Shown here piece after piece: positions 49,375-58,193 of a stretch of 64,000 bases of DNA. Location: positions 4,092,001 to 4,156,000 of the forward strand of contig NZ_CP142208.1 of the NCBI RefSeq assembly GCF_036865545.1, written 5' to 3'. The DNA is from Erwinia sp. E_sp_B01_1 (GTDB lineage: Bacteria > Pseudomonadota > Gammaproteobacteria > Enterobacterales > Enterobacteriaceae). The first letter of the stretch is position 1. Every line of letters begins with the position of its first letter. The position numbers and the translations under genes are program-made. The notes beneath the pieces are model-generated. The model had not been told where the DNA came from. It searched no databases and saw nothing but the letters and a program-made list of their open reading frames with translations.

Positions 49375-51153
49375 ATGGCATCAGAGAGCAGCAGATCCGA
49401 CGATCGCCAGGCCAGGCTGGCGCGCCTGCGGCAGATTACCCGCACGCCGGTACTGATTGTCGGAGGCGGCATTAACGGCATCAGTACCTTCCGCGAGCTG
49501 GCCCTGCAGGGGATCCCGGTGGTAATGGTGGAAAAAGGAGACTGGTGCCAGGCTGCCAGCGGCGCATTGTCGCGCATGATCCACGGCGGATTACGCTATC
49601 TGGAAACCGGCGAGTTTGCGCTGGTCAAAGAGTCGGTGCAGGAACGCGACCGGCTGCTGAAAAATGCCCCTCACTACGTCGCCCCCCTGCGCACCACCGT
49701 GCCCATCGACAGTTGGGGCGGTGGGCTTATCAATGCCGCCAGACGCTTTATGCGCCTCAGCCAGACGCCCAGCCGCCGGGGAGCGCTGGTGCTTAAAACC
49801 GGGCTGACGCTGTATGACACCTGGTCCCGCCGCTACGGCACCCTGCCCAAACATCAGCTGCATAATCAGCAACAGACGCATCAGCGCTGGCCGGGCTTTG
49901 CCGGATGGGTGAAATACAGCGTGGCTTACTATGATGCGTGGATTGCCGCCCCGGAGCGTCTGGGCTTTGAACTGATCAACGATACCGAGCGCTCTGCGCC
50001 TGAATCGCTGGCGCTGAACTACCTCAGTCTGGAGAGCTGCGACGGCGAAACCATTACCCTTCGTGACACCTTCAGCGGAGAAACTTTTACCCTGAAGCCA
50101 CATGTGGTGGTAAACGCCACCGGCGCATGGATTGACCGGCTCAACGGCACGTTAAGCCCCGCCTTACCGCAACGTAAACTGATTGGCGGCACCAAAGGGT
50201 CACATCTGATTATTCGCAGCCCGGAGCTGTTGCAGATGCTGGATGGTGAAATGGTCTATTACGAAAATCAGGAAGGCCGGGTCTGCATCATGTTTCCGTG
50301 GTATGGCAACGTGCTGGTTGGCTCCACCGATATCCGGGTGGACGAGCCGGACGAGGTGGTTTGTGAAGCGGCTGAACAGCAGTACATTCTTGAATCCCTG
50401 CACTTCGTTTTCCCCCGGCTGGCGATAAAAAGTGAAGATATCCTTTATACCTTCAGCGGCGTCCGTCCGCTGCCCACCAGTGAAGCCGCAACCAACAGCA
50501 CCATTTCACGCAACCATTCGCTGGTGCTGTTACCGCCCCAGGCCGGGCGGGATTTCACCACGCTCTGTCTGGTCGGCGGTAAATGGACCACCTTCCGGAA
50601 ATTTGGCGAAGAGGCCGCAGACAGGGTGCTGAAGTTACTGGGCCGAAAACGCAAGGTAAGCACCATCAATCTGGCGATTGGCGGAGGGCGCAATTTTCCG
50701 GGTTCCTCACGTAAATCAAACTGGATAAAAGAGCTGAGCAGTGAGTACAGCCTCTCTCCTGCCCGCGTTACACAACTGACCTCCCGCTATGGCACCCATG
50801 CTCAGCCAGTCATGGCCTTTATGCGACTGCACCCCGATCACCCCCTGCATCACAACCCTGACTGGAGCCAGAATGAGCTGCTTTTCCTGATCCGGCATGA
50901 ACAGGTCCAGACGCTGGAAGATTTGCTGGTCAGGCGTACCACGCTCGCCATCAGCGGTCAGCTTACCCTGCCGCTGATTGAAGAAGTGGCACAGCTGATG
51001 GCCGAAGAACGTGGCTGGACGCCTCAGCAACAGCAGCAGCATCTCTCGGAAACCCTTTCACGTCTTGCCAGGCTGCACGGCCTTGGCAGGCTCTCTCCCG
51101 TGGCCACTGATAAGGAGCCGCTTAATGCCAGCCAGTCAGAAAGTCAGGCTTAA
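49375..51153 (+). CDS. FAD-dependent GlpD-family polyol-phosphate dehydrogenase
   Basis: 592 residues from ATG 49375, which has GAGGAGG upstream. The N-terminal dinucleotide fold PVLIVGGGINGISTFRELALQG binds FAD; SGALSRMIHGGLRYLETGEFALVKE and TKGSHLIIRSPELLQ are typical of glycerol-3-phosphate dehydrogenase GlpD. A C-terminal helical cap follows after residue 400. GlpD-like enzymes oxidise a secondary hydroxyl of a polyol phosphate, passing electrons to quinone at the inner face of the membrane; erythritol-phosphate dehydrogenase EryB is in the same family. The operon partners (aldolase and kinase) argue for a polyol phosphate other than glycerol 3-phosphate. Confidence 0.83.
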   Translation: MASESSRSDDRQARLARLRQITRTPVLIVGGGINGISTFRELALQGIPVVMVEKGDWCQAASGALSRMIHGGLRYLETGEFALVKESVQERDRLLKNAPHYVAPLRTTVPIDSWGGGLINAARRFMRLSQTPSRRGALVLKTGLTLYDTWSRRYGTLPKHQLHNQQQTHQRWPGFAGWVKYSVAYYDAWIAAPERLGFELINDTERSAPESLALNYLSLESCDGETITLRDTFSGETFTLKPHVVVNATGAWIDRLNGTLSPALPQRKLIGGTKGSHLIIRSPELLQMLDGEMVYYENQEGRVCIMFPWYGNVLVGSTDIRVDEPDEVVCEAAEQQYILESLHFVFPRLAIKSEDILYTFSGVRPLPTSEAATNSTISRNHSLVLLPPQAGRDFTTLCLVGGKWTTFRKFGEEAADRVLKLLGRKRKVSTINLAIGGGRNFPGSSRKSNWIKELSSEYSLSPARVTQLTSRYGTHAQPVMAFMRLHPDHPLHHNPDWSQNELLFLIRHEQVQTLEDLLVRRTTLAISGQLTLPLIEEVAQLMAEERGWTPQQQQQHLSETLSRLARLHGLGRLSPVATDKEPLNASQSESQA

Positions 51154-51970
51154 CCGGCTTTTTAATCAGGGCAAATGTTTGGATGTGGCTATCGACCACG
51201 GCATCGCCAACGAGCCCGATTTCTTAACAGGGCTGGAGGATATGACCAGCGTGATGCAGAACCTGGTGGCTGCACAGCCCGATGCCATTCAGGTGAACTA
51301 TGGCCAGGCCGATCTGCTCCAGCAGTTGCCCCAGCGACAAAAACCCGCCCTGGTGCTGAGAACGGATGTCGGTAACGCCTATAACGCCGCCCGCCACCGC
51401 GAAATGTGGGCGGTATTGCACAACCCGGAGGACCCGATTCTGGCTGCGCTACAGCTGGATGCCGCCGCCGTGGTGGTCAATCTCTATCTGATCCCGGATG
51501 AACCCGGCATCTTGCGCCAGTGCATCGACAATATTGGCCGCCTGCGTCACGCCTGTGAGCGTTACGGCATGCCGCTGATGGTTGAGCCCCTCGTAATGGC
51601 CCCTGCCGGGCAGGGCGCAGCTTATGGTTCGCTGGGCGATGTTGAAAAAATGGTGCCGCTGGTCAGGCTGGCAAGGGAACTGGGCGCGGACATTATCAAG
51701 GTCGATCCAACGGACAATGTTGAAGAGTTTTATCGCATAGTGGAAGCCGCCCGCTGCCCGACGCTGGTTCGTGGCGGCGGCAAAGGAGAACTCAGACCGG
51801 TGCTGGCCAAAAGCGCGGCACTGATGGCTCAGGGCGCATCCGGCATGGTTTATGGCCGTAACGTATATCAGCACAGCCACCCTGCCCGCGTGGTCGCAGC
51901 CCTGATGGCAATCATTCATCAGGGAGCCAGTGGAGAGGAGGCGCTGGCGATCTGCCAGCGCGCCGACTGA
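51125..51970 (+). CDS. Class I (FbaB/LsrF-type) aldolase
   Basis: 281 residues from ATG 51125, with AAGGAG upstream; it overlaps the dehydrogenase by 29 bases, implying coupled translation. A TIM-barrel protein of the DeoC/FbaB/LsrF group: CLDVAIDHGIANEP at the N-terminus, PLMVEPLVMAP in the middle, the Schiff-base lysine in GADIIKVDPTDN near residue 195, and the phosphate-binding LVRGGGKGE and GASGMVYGRN ends. It should cleave a ketose phosphate. The family includes FBP aldolase and AI-2 thiolase LsrF, so the substrate must be inferred from the neighbours. Confidence 0.82.
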   Translation: MPASQKVRLNRLFNQGKCLDVAIDHGIANEPDFLTGLEDMTSVMQNLVAAQPDAIQVNYGQADLLQQLPQRQKPALVLRTDVGNAYNAARHREMWAVLHNPEDPILAALQLDAAAVVVNLYLIPDEPGILRQCIDNIGRLRHACERYGMPLMVEPLVMAPAGQGAAYGSLGDVEKMVPLVRLARELGADIIKVDPTDNVEEFYRIVEAARCPTLVRGGGKGELRPVLAKSAALMAQGASGMVYGRNVYQHSHPARVVAALMAIIHQGASGEEALAICQRAD

Positions 51971-51983
51971 ACCGGAGAAAGCC

Positions 51984-53489
51984 ATGAGCCAGCTGCTGGG
52001 TATTGATGCCGGAAACACCATGATCAAAGCGGTATTGTTCGACCTGGACGGCACCGTCCGCGCTGTCGCCAGCTGCGCGGGGGAAACCCACCAGCCCAGG
52101 CCAGGATACGCTGAACGCCCCGTCACCGAGGTCTGGCAGGGCGTGACTACCGCCATCAAAGCCTGTTTGGCGCAAATGCCGGATGCTGAGGTGATCGCCG
52201 TGGGGGCCGCAGGCCACGGCAACGGCCTTTATGCACTGGATCGGCAGCAGCGCCCGCTGATCGGCATCCAGTCCGTTGACAGCCGGGCGGCTGACAGGGC
52301 GCAGGCGCTGGAGCAGAGCGGTGCCGCTGCGGCTATCTATGCCTGCTCGCTGCAAAAAGTCTGGGCCAGCTCCACGCCCGTGCTGCTGAGCTGGCTGAAG
52401 CATCACGATCCGGCGTGCTATCACCGGATCGGCCATCTGCTCTGCGCCAAAGATGTGATTACCCATTTTCTCAGCGGTGAAATCAGCGGCGACTACTCTG
52501 ATGCAGCCGGGTCGGGGCTACTGGATCACCGCGTCCGGGGATACAGTGAAGCGCTTATGGCGCTTTACGATCTGGCTGATGCGCTTCCCCTGCTCCCGCC
52601 GCTGCACCACTCCTGTGATGTGGTGGGGCACATTAGTGCCAAAGCCGCGCAGTTAACCGGCCTGCCGCAGGGGATCCCGGTGGTGGCGGGTATTTTTGAT
52701 GTGGTAGCCAGCGCCGTGGGATCGGGTGTGGTGAATACAGGAGAAGCCTCAATTGTGGCCGGAACCTGGAGCATCAATCAGGTGATCGTGGCGCGCCCGG
52801 ACTATTTGCGCCCGATCTTCATGAACTCAATCGTTGAACGCGATCGTTATATGGCGATTGAAGCCAGCGCCACTTCAGCGGCCAATCTGGACTGGTTTGT
52901 CCGTGAATTTGCCGATGGCCGTGGCGGCAGCGGTGCAGAACGCAGCAGCGATCTTGTCGCCCAGGTCCGGCCCGATGCCCACCTTCCGGTCTACCATCCC
53001 TACCTCTATTCAGGGCGTAAAGAAGAGCCTGCCAAAGCGGGCTTTTACGGATTAAGCGGCTGGCACACCCGTGCAGATATGCTGTTCGCGCTGTTTGAAG
53101 GCGTCACCTTTGCCCACCGTGCGCATATCGATCGCCTTCGGGCTGCCGGGCTTCCCTTCACCTCTGCCACCCTCTCCGGCGGGGCTACACGCAGCTGCAT
53201 CTGGCCACAGATGTTTGCGGATGTGCTTGGGATCCCGATTCGGGTGGCGGAGTGCAAAGAGACCGGAGCCCTGGGTGCCGCTATCTGCGCCGGGGTTGGC
53301 ACCGGCCTGTGGCCGGATCTGGCTGCGGGGGTTGCTCAGGCAGTGAAACTGAACCCGGAAACGCTGCAACCCGATGAGGCCCGCCATGCCTTTCACGATC
53401 CCCGTTACAGGCTGTTCAAAAAGCTGGAGCTGGCTATGGACAGCCTGTGGCATCAGGAGCTGAACGATCAGAATGTGACAGAAATCTGA
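51984..53489 (+). CDS. FGGY-family carbohydrate (polyol) kinase
   Basis: 501 residues from ATG 51984, 13 bases after the aldolase stop. ASKHA fold: ATP/phosphate loop LLGIDAGNTMIKAVLFD, first FGGY signature region, the catalytic aspartate in VVAGIFDVVASAVGSG, and the second signature with TLSGGATRSCIWPQMFADVLG. It resembles L-xylulose kinase LyxK and erythritol kinase EryA more than glycerol kinase. As last gene of the operon it would carry out the first step, phosphorylating the imported polyol. No operon-specific transporter or regulator is seen on either side. Confidence 0.85.
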   Translation: MSQLLGIDAGNTMIKAVLFDLDGTVRAVASCAGETHQPRPGYAERPVTEVWQGVTTAIKACLAQMPDAEVIAVGAAGHGNGLYALDRQQRPLIGIQSVDSRAADRAQALEQSGAAAAIYACSLQKVWASSTPVLLSWLKHHDPACYHRIGHLLCAKDVITHFLSGEISGDYSDAAGSGLLDHRVRGYSEALMALYDLADALPLLPPLHHSCDVVGHISAKAAQLTGLPQGIPVVAGIFDVVASAVGSGVVNTGEASIVAGTWSINQVIVARPDYLRPIFMNSIVERDRYMAIEASATSAANLDWFVREFADGRGGSGAERSSDLVAQVRPDAHLPVYHPYLYSGRKEEPAKAGFYGLSGWHTRADMLFALFEGVTFAHRAHIDRLRAAGLPFTSATLSGGATRSCIWPQMFADVLGIPIRVAECKETGALGAAICAGVGTGLWPDLAAGVAQAVKLNPETLQPDEARHAFHDPRYRLFKKLELAMDSLWHQELNDQNVTEI

Positions 53490-53846
53490 ATTCCGACAAC
53501 CCACCGGCAGCCCGGAAGGCGGGTTGCCACATTAATTTAATTAACCAGTTCTGCCCCCTTCCCGGCTTTTAACCCCACCACATCCTGTCATTGGCCCGGT
53601 TTTGTTCCGACTAAAGCGAAACGGGGCAGAAGAACACGTTAGCGTCAGCCATGTCGGATTAATGCAAAGTTAAACAAAGTGTAAACAGGCTGCAATAAAG
53701 GGAGCACACGGGGACATTGCTCTACCTCGTAACGATATTGCCAGGGATAATTCGCTGCGCTAAATTGGCTTATTCCGCGCAAATCCGACCACTACTATCT
53801 CCGGCACAGGGCAGAGATTGCGCCAGTTTGAGGATAAAAATAACTC
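53490..53846. other. Intergenic region between the kinase gene and opgB
   Basis: 357 bases without a supported gene. An imperfect stem CAACCC-CC/GG-GGGTTG at about 53497-53527 follows the kinase and may help termination. Further on, TTCTGCCCC near 53549 and GGGGCAGAA near 53624 could pair at long range. The opgB promoter should lie within 53650-53800. I see nothing else. Confidence 0.45.
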
Positions 53847-56144
53847 ATGGGTTCAGAATTACTTTCACTGGCGCTGTTTGCTGCTTCAGTATCGCTTTAC
53901 ACCTGGAAAGCCGGAAGAAACGCATTGTGGTTTACCGCTATTCTGCTGATCCTTGGCATCTATATCATTCTTAATGCCTCAATGCTTGCGAGTAATTATT
54001 TTACCGGCGAGGGAATTAACGACGCCGTTATTTATACGATTACCAGCAGCCTGAGCGGTGCGGGCGTCAGTAAATATCTGCTGCCTGCGGCGGGGCTTAT
54101 TATTGGCCTGGTGCTGTTATTTGGTCTGCTCTCCTGGATTTTACGTCTGCGCAAAGGCCGGGGTGCCAGTCAGATTTACAGCCTGTTAGCGGTGGTCCTG
54201 GCGCTGGCTTCAATTAAAACCACGCCAGCTTATCAGCAGGTTGCCAGCCTGATTAAATCCCAGGTAGGCAAAGGCAGTTCAGATTTTTACACTCATTACA
54301 AAGTGCCAGGGAAGCAACTGCGTGGCGATAAGCCTAATCTGGTTTATATCTATGCGGAAAGCCTGGAACGCACCTATTTTGATGAAAAAGCCTTTCCCGG
54401 ACTGGCACCGGAACTGAGTCAGATAAAAAACAGTGCGTATGATTTCAGTAATACCGAGCAGTTGCCCGGCACCGAATACACCATTGCGGGCATGGTCGCC
54501 TCCCAGTGTGGCATCCCGCTGTTTGCGCCTTTTGATGGCAACGCCTCCAGCTCCCTCTCAACCTTCTATCCGCAGAACGTCTGTCTGGGCGATATCCTGA
54601 AATCATCAGGCTACCAGAACTATTTCTATCAGGGCGCGAGCCTGAGCTTTGCCGGAAAAGATCTGTTTCTTTCTTCCCACGGTTTCGATCATATGTACGG
54701 CTTTAAAGAGCTGAAAAGCGTGGTGAAAGATCCCAACTACCGCAATGACTGGGGCTGGTATGACGATACGCTGCTGGATGTGGTGTTTGATAAATATCTC
54801 GAGCTGGCAAAGCAGAACCGTCCGTTCTCACTGTTTGCCCTGACGGTAGACACCCATCACCCTGATGGATTTATCTCCCGATCCTGCCAGCGCAAAGACT
54901 ATCCCTTTGAGGGGAAAGCCAACAAATCATTCGCGGCAGTGGCCTGTAGCCAGGAGCATATTGCCCGGCTGATCCAGCGGATTCAGGCAACGCCTTACTT
55001 CAAAAACACCATTATTGTAGTCAGCTCAGACCATCTGGCGATGAACAACACCGCCTTCAAATACCTTGCCCAGCACGACCGGAAAGACCTGTTCTTTATG
55101 GTTCGCGGCGATAACGTCAGCAGCAAAGTGCTCCCGGTGAAACGCAGCACCCTGGATAATGGCGCGACCGTGCTGGATGCGATGGGCGGCGATAACTTTA
55201 TTGGTCTGGGGCGCAGCAGCCTCTCTTCCACCTCGCTTGTGGCAACCTACCTGAACATCAAAGAGAAAATCAACGAGTGGAAGCCGGACGTTATCAAGCT
55301 GTGGAACTTCCCGAAATCTATCTCGGATTACAAAATTGATACCGGTAAAAACACCTTCAGCTTCTCTGGCGTGCACTTCAAGCTGCCGCTGCTGCTGTCG
55401 GTGAAGCCAAGTAAAATCGAGCCAAAATTTGATGTCTATCTGGCGGCCCCGCTGAAACAGCAGCTGGCGAAGTTTGCCCCGGATGAGAAATTTGTCTGGA
55501 TAGATCGCTGCTTTAAGATGGGTGATGTCTGGGACCAGAAGCTTGAACTGAATCCAAACCTCTGCATTGCGGATGGCACCCTTAACTCTCCTCCGCAGAT
55601 TACCCCGGTAAAAATGGGGATGACGTCCGGGACTGTTACCTTCAAACAGACGGGCACTCAAAGTGACGATCGCTATCAGCAGACCGTTACCCGGTTGAGA
55701 GTGACCGATGAGGATCTGCGTTACACCTCCGACCGTATCCTGTTCGGCCTGCCGGGCCTGCCAAAGCAGGTGCAGAAAGTCACTGGCTTGTCCTTTATCG
55801 AACCCTGGGCGGGACGCTGGTCGGATGCGAATCTGTTGCCAACGGTGACCATTCAGTACCTTGAACCGCTGCCTGCGGCCTTTGATCTGACGCTGACTGC
55901 CCGTGCCTTTGGTAAAAACAGCCAGCAGCCGTTTACCCTCAAAGTGGGAGACGTCACGCAAAAAATCACCCTTGGCAATACGGACAGCACGGTGAAAGTT
56001 CACTTCTCTAATCCGTCTCAGGCCCGGACGATTGAGATCCTGCCGCCTTCCCCGGAAGAGACGGCTGAAGGAGCCATTGATGGTTTCGCTGCCCGTAAAC
56101 TGGGCATTGGCCTGGTGAGCCTGCAGGTCAGCGCCACCGAATAA
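53847..56144 (+). CDS. opgB: Phosphoglycerol transferase I (OpgB/MdoB)
   Basis: Decorates osmoregulated periplasmic glucans with phosphoglycerol from phosphatidylglycerol. It has 765 residues (E. coli 763). Three to four N-terminal membrane helices (about 3-20, 27-48, 78-100, 112-127) precede a large periplasmic LTA-synthase-type sulfatase-fold domain: NLVYIYAESLERTYFDE (metal site), QLPGTEYTIAGMVASQCGIPLF (nucleophile region) and VVSSDHLAMNNT. The C-terminal third matches OpgB to the end (RKLGIGLVSLQV). The neighbours differ from E. coli, where opgB is near dnaTC. Confidence 0.93.
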   Translation: MGSELLSLALFAASVSLYTWKAGRNALWFTAILLILGIYIILNASMLASNYFTGEGINDAVIYTITSSLSGAGVSKYLLPAAGLIIGLVLLFGLLSWILRLRKGRGASQIYSLLAVVLALASIKTTPAYQQVASLIKSQVGKGSSDFYTHYKVPGKQLRGDKPNLVYIYAESLERTYFDEKAFPGLAPELSQIKNSAYDFSNTEQLPGTEYTIAGMVASQCGIPLFAPFDGNASSSLSTFYPQNVCLGDILKSSGYQNYFYQGASLSFAGKDLFLSSHGFDHMYGFKELKSVVKDPNYRNDWGWYDDTLLDVVFDKYLELAKQNRPFSLFALTVDTHHPDGFISRSCQRKDYPFEGKANKSFAAVACSQEHIARLIQRIQATPYFKNTIIVVSSDHLAMNNTAFKYLAQHDRKDLFFMVRGDNVSSKVLPVKRSTLDNGATVLDAMGGDNFIGLGRSSLSSTSLVATYLNIKEKINEWKPDVIKLWNFPKSISDYKIDTGKNTFSFSGVHFKLPLLLSVKPSKIEPKFDVYLAAPLKQQLAKFAPDEKFVWIDRCFKMGDVWDQKLELNPNLCIADGTLNSPPQITPVKMGMTSGTVTFKQTGTQSDDRYQQTVTRLRVTDEDLRYTSDRILFGLPGLPKQVQKVTGLSFIEPWAGRWSDANLLPTVTIQYLEPLPAAFDLTLTARAFGKNSQQPFTLKVGDVTQKITLGNTDSTVKVHFSNPSQARTIEILPPSPEETAEGAIDGFAARKLGIGLVSLQVSATE

Positions 56145-56170
56145 AATGTGAACAATCTCACAGATTTCAG

Positions 56171-56197
56171 TCAAGTTTTCGCCAGTTGTGCCGATTT
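56171..56197 (+). promoter_or_regulatory. FliA (sigma 28) promoter of the chemoreceptor gene
   Basis: TCAAGTTT (56171-56178), an exact 11-base spacer, then GCCGATTT (56190-56197), against the flagellar sigma consensus TAAAGTTT-N11-GCCGATAA: 7 of 8 and 6 of 8 matches. It lies 52 bases before the chemoreceptor start, as expected of a late flagellar gene. Confidence 0.85.
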
Positions 56198-56248
56198 ACT
56201 TTGCTTCAATGGGCGCAAACAGCCCTGAAATAAAAAGGAAATCAGGTA

Positions 56249-57811
56249 ATGGCATCTGTGAGAAATATGAAGGTCGGGATCCGTCTCGGCGCTGCGTTCA
56301 GTCTTGTGATCCTGCTTTTAATCATCGTAAGCGCAACAGCAGTGGTAAAAATTCACAGCATCAATGATGCGGTGAGCAGCATCGTCAGCGATCGCTATAT
56401 CAAGGTCAGACTGGCTTTTGACGTCCGTGATGGCGTTAACGATCAAATTAAATATCTGCGCGGGTTAGTGATTGATACTTCCCGCCCGGAATTCAATAAA
56501 AAACGGTTTGGCCAGCTTGATCAGGCGACTCAGGATACGAACAAGTCGATTGAAAAAATCTCCCGTCTTCAGACTACAGCAGTAGGAAAAAAGAAAATCC
56601 AGGCGGTGAAAGATGCCGCTCAGACTTTTGAAAATGCCAAACAAACTGCACTGAATTTAGTGCGTGCCGGCGATGAAGACGGTGCCGCTGATTACGTGCT
56701 GGTTAAGCTGACGCCTTCGCAAAATGCGTTTCTGAAACTGGCCACTGACTTTGCTGATTCCCAGTCACAGCAGTTGCAGGCAGAGGGCGAACACGCCGGA
56801 GCGGATGGCACCACAGCCATTCAGATTACGCTGATCTTCTCCGCGCTGGCGGTGGTTGTGGCTGTGATCCTTGGCTTCCTGCTGACCCGCTCTATTGTCC
56901 GTCCGCTGCGTGAAGCGGTAAACATTGCGGAAAACGTGGCGGCAGGCGACCTGCGCACGGTGATCAACGTCACCTCCAGCGATGAAACGGGCCAGCTGAT
57001 GCAGGCGCTGAAAAACATGAATGAAAACCTGCTGCGCATCGTGACGGAGGTGCGTTCAGGTACCGAGTTGATTACCACTGCCTCCACGGAAATCTCCAGC
57101 GGCAATATGGACCTCTCTTCCCGTACCGAGCAGCAGGCCAGCTCGCTGGAGGAGACGGCTTCCGCCATGGAAGAGATGACCTCTACCGTGAAGCAGAATG
57201 CGGATAACGCCCGTCAGGCCAATGAACTGGCGGCGCTGGCTTCCAAAGTGGCGACCCAGAGTGGCGATGCAGTGAAGCAGGTTGTCAGCACCATGGAGAT
57301 GATCAACGGCTCTTCAAGAAAGATTGTTGATATCATCAGCGTCATTGACGGCATCGCTTTCCAGACCAATATTCTGGCGCTGAATGCCGCAGTAGAAGCC
57401 GCCCGTGCCGGTGAGCAGGGACGAGGCTTCGCGGTAGTGGCTTCTGAAGTTCGCAGCCTGGCTCAGCGATCCGCTTCAGCCGCCAAAGAGATTGCCCAGC
57501 TGATTGAAGATTCCGTAGCCAAAGTGGATGAAGGCGGCAAGCAGGTGGCGAAAGCAGGCACCACTATGGATGAGGTGCTGAACAGCGTGAAGAGCGTCAC
57601 CGCTATCATGGGTGAAATCTCCATCGCCAGCACCGAACAGAGCACCGGTATCGATGAGATCAGCATGGCGATCACCCAGATGGATCAGGTGACCCAGCAG
57701 AACGCTGCCCTGGTGAACCAGTCTGCCGCAGCCGCACAGTCGTTGCAGGAGCAGGCAGAGCAGCTTTCTGATGCCATCAGCGTGTTCAAAGTTAACCCGG
57801 CTCTGGTTTAA
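56249..57811 (+). CDS. Methyl-accepting chemotaxis protein
   Basis: 520-residue transmembrane chemoreceptor. TM1 about 10-34, a periplasmic four-helix-bundle sensor (about 35-188), TM2 about 190-212, HAMP (213-265), then the kinase-control coiled coil whose hairpin tip [30 protein letters not shown] is near residue 365-395. Methylation-helix sequences with Glu/Gln pairs are present ([13 protein letters not shown]). The C-terminus ends FKVNPALV and lacks the NWETF-type CheR/CheB tether of Tar and Tsr. Ligand unknown. Monocistronic with a FliA-type promoter and its own terminator. Confidence 0.92.
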   Translation: MASVRNMKVGIRLGAAFSLVILLLIIVSATAVVKIHSINDAVSSIVSDRYIKVRLAFDVRDGVNDQIKYLRGLVIDTSRPEFNKKRFGQLDQATQDTNKSIEKISRLQTTAVGKKKIQAVKDAAQTFENAKQTALNLVRAGDEDGAADYVLVKLTPSQNAFLKLATDFADSQSQQLQAEGEHAGADGTTAIQITLIFSALAVVVAVILGFLLTRSIVRPLREAVNIAENVAAGDLRTVINVTSSDETGQLMQALKNMNENLLRIVTEVRSGTELITTASTEISSGNMDLSSRTEQQASSLEETASAMEEMTSTVKQNADNARQANELAALASKVATQSGDAVKQVVSTMEMINGSSRKIVDIISVIDGIAFQTNILALNAAVEAARAGEQGRGFAVVASEVRSLAQRSASAAKEIAQLIEDSVAKVDEGGKQVAKAGTTMDEVLNSVKSVTAIMGEISIASTEQSTGIDEISMAITQMDQVTQQNAALVNQSAAAAQSLQEQAEQLSDAISVFKVNPALV

Positions 57812-58040
57812 CAGTCTTTAGCATTACCCTCAAAACAAGAGGCGAATCACTTCGCCTCTTGAGGTTATGAACAAAGTGCAGGCTCAGGGAGCCTGTGCCT
57901 CTCACAAAGACGCAAAAAGCGCCATCCATGGCAGCTCAGCACGGGCCGTCCGTGGCCCGTGATGCTTTGTTCAAGGCACAGGCTCCCATCGCTTCGGGTT
58001 CGTCAGTAGTCTGAAAGGGCGAATGACTTCGTCCCTTTTT
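57812..58040. repeat. Dispersed palindromic element, copy R2, between two related terminators
   Basis: The element occupies about 57875-58013 in the opposite orientation to copy R1. Its 23-nt outer arms (57887-57909 and 57965-57987) pair at 20 of 23 positions, and the inner stem CACGGGCC/GGCCCGTG is at 57940-57961. On each side is a look-alike hairpin: AAGAGGCGAA-TCAC-TTCGCCTCTT (57837-57860) and AAAGGGCGAA-TGAC-TTCGTCCCTTT (58014-58038, then a T run). The two read as diverged copies of one terminator split by the insertion. The stretch 58041-58193 that follows holds nothing I can support except the ampH leader. Confidence 0.85.
57837..57860 (+). terminator. Terminator of the chemoreceptor gene
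   Basis: 10-bp perfect stem (57837-57846 with 57851-57860), loop TCAC. Its T run is short, but the second similar hairpin at 58014-58038 ends in a longer one (TTTTTCTTTT), giving a tandem arrangement around repeat R2. Confidence 0.65.
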
Positions 58041-58193
58041 CTTTTGCCATTGCACCAGCCTTACGCAAACCCACCAGACAAGCGAAACGGCAACTTGTGC
58101 ATCCCATGCTACGCGGTAAAAAAAAGCGGGCTGATGCCTTTTTAAGCCAGGTTAAAACAGATTACTATACGAATTCTCTTAGCCCTGACTCAG

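Noticed and set aside
53717..53974. Possible small gene upstream of and overlapping the opgB start
   Set aside because: Overlaps the opgB start in another frame, no ribosome site, no resemblance to a known small protein.
55026..56174. Long open frame of 382 codons antisense to opgB
   Set aside because: It lies wholly opposite a well-conserved gene, has a composition typical of a shadow frame and no family features.
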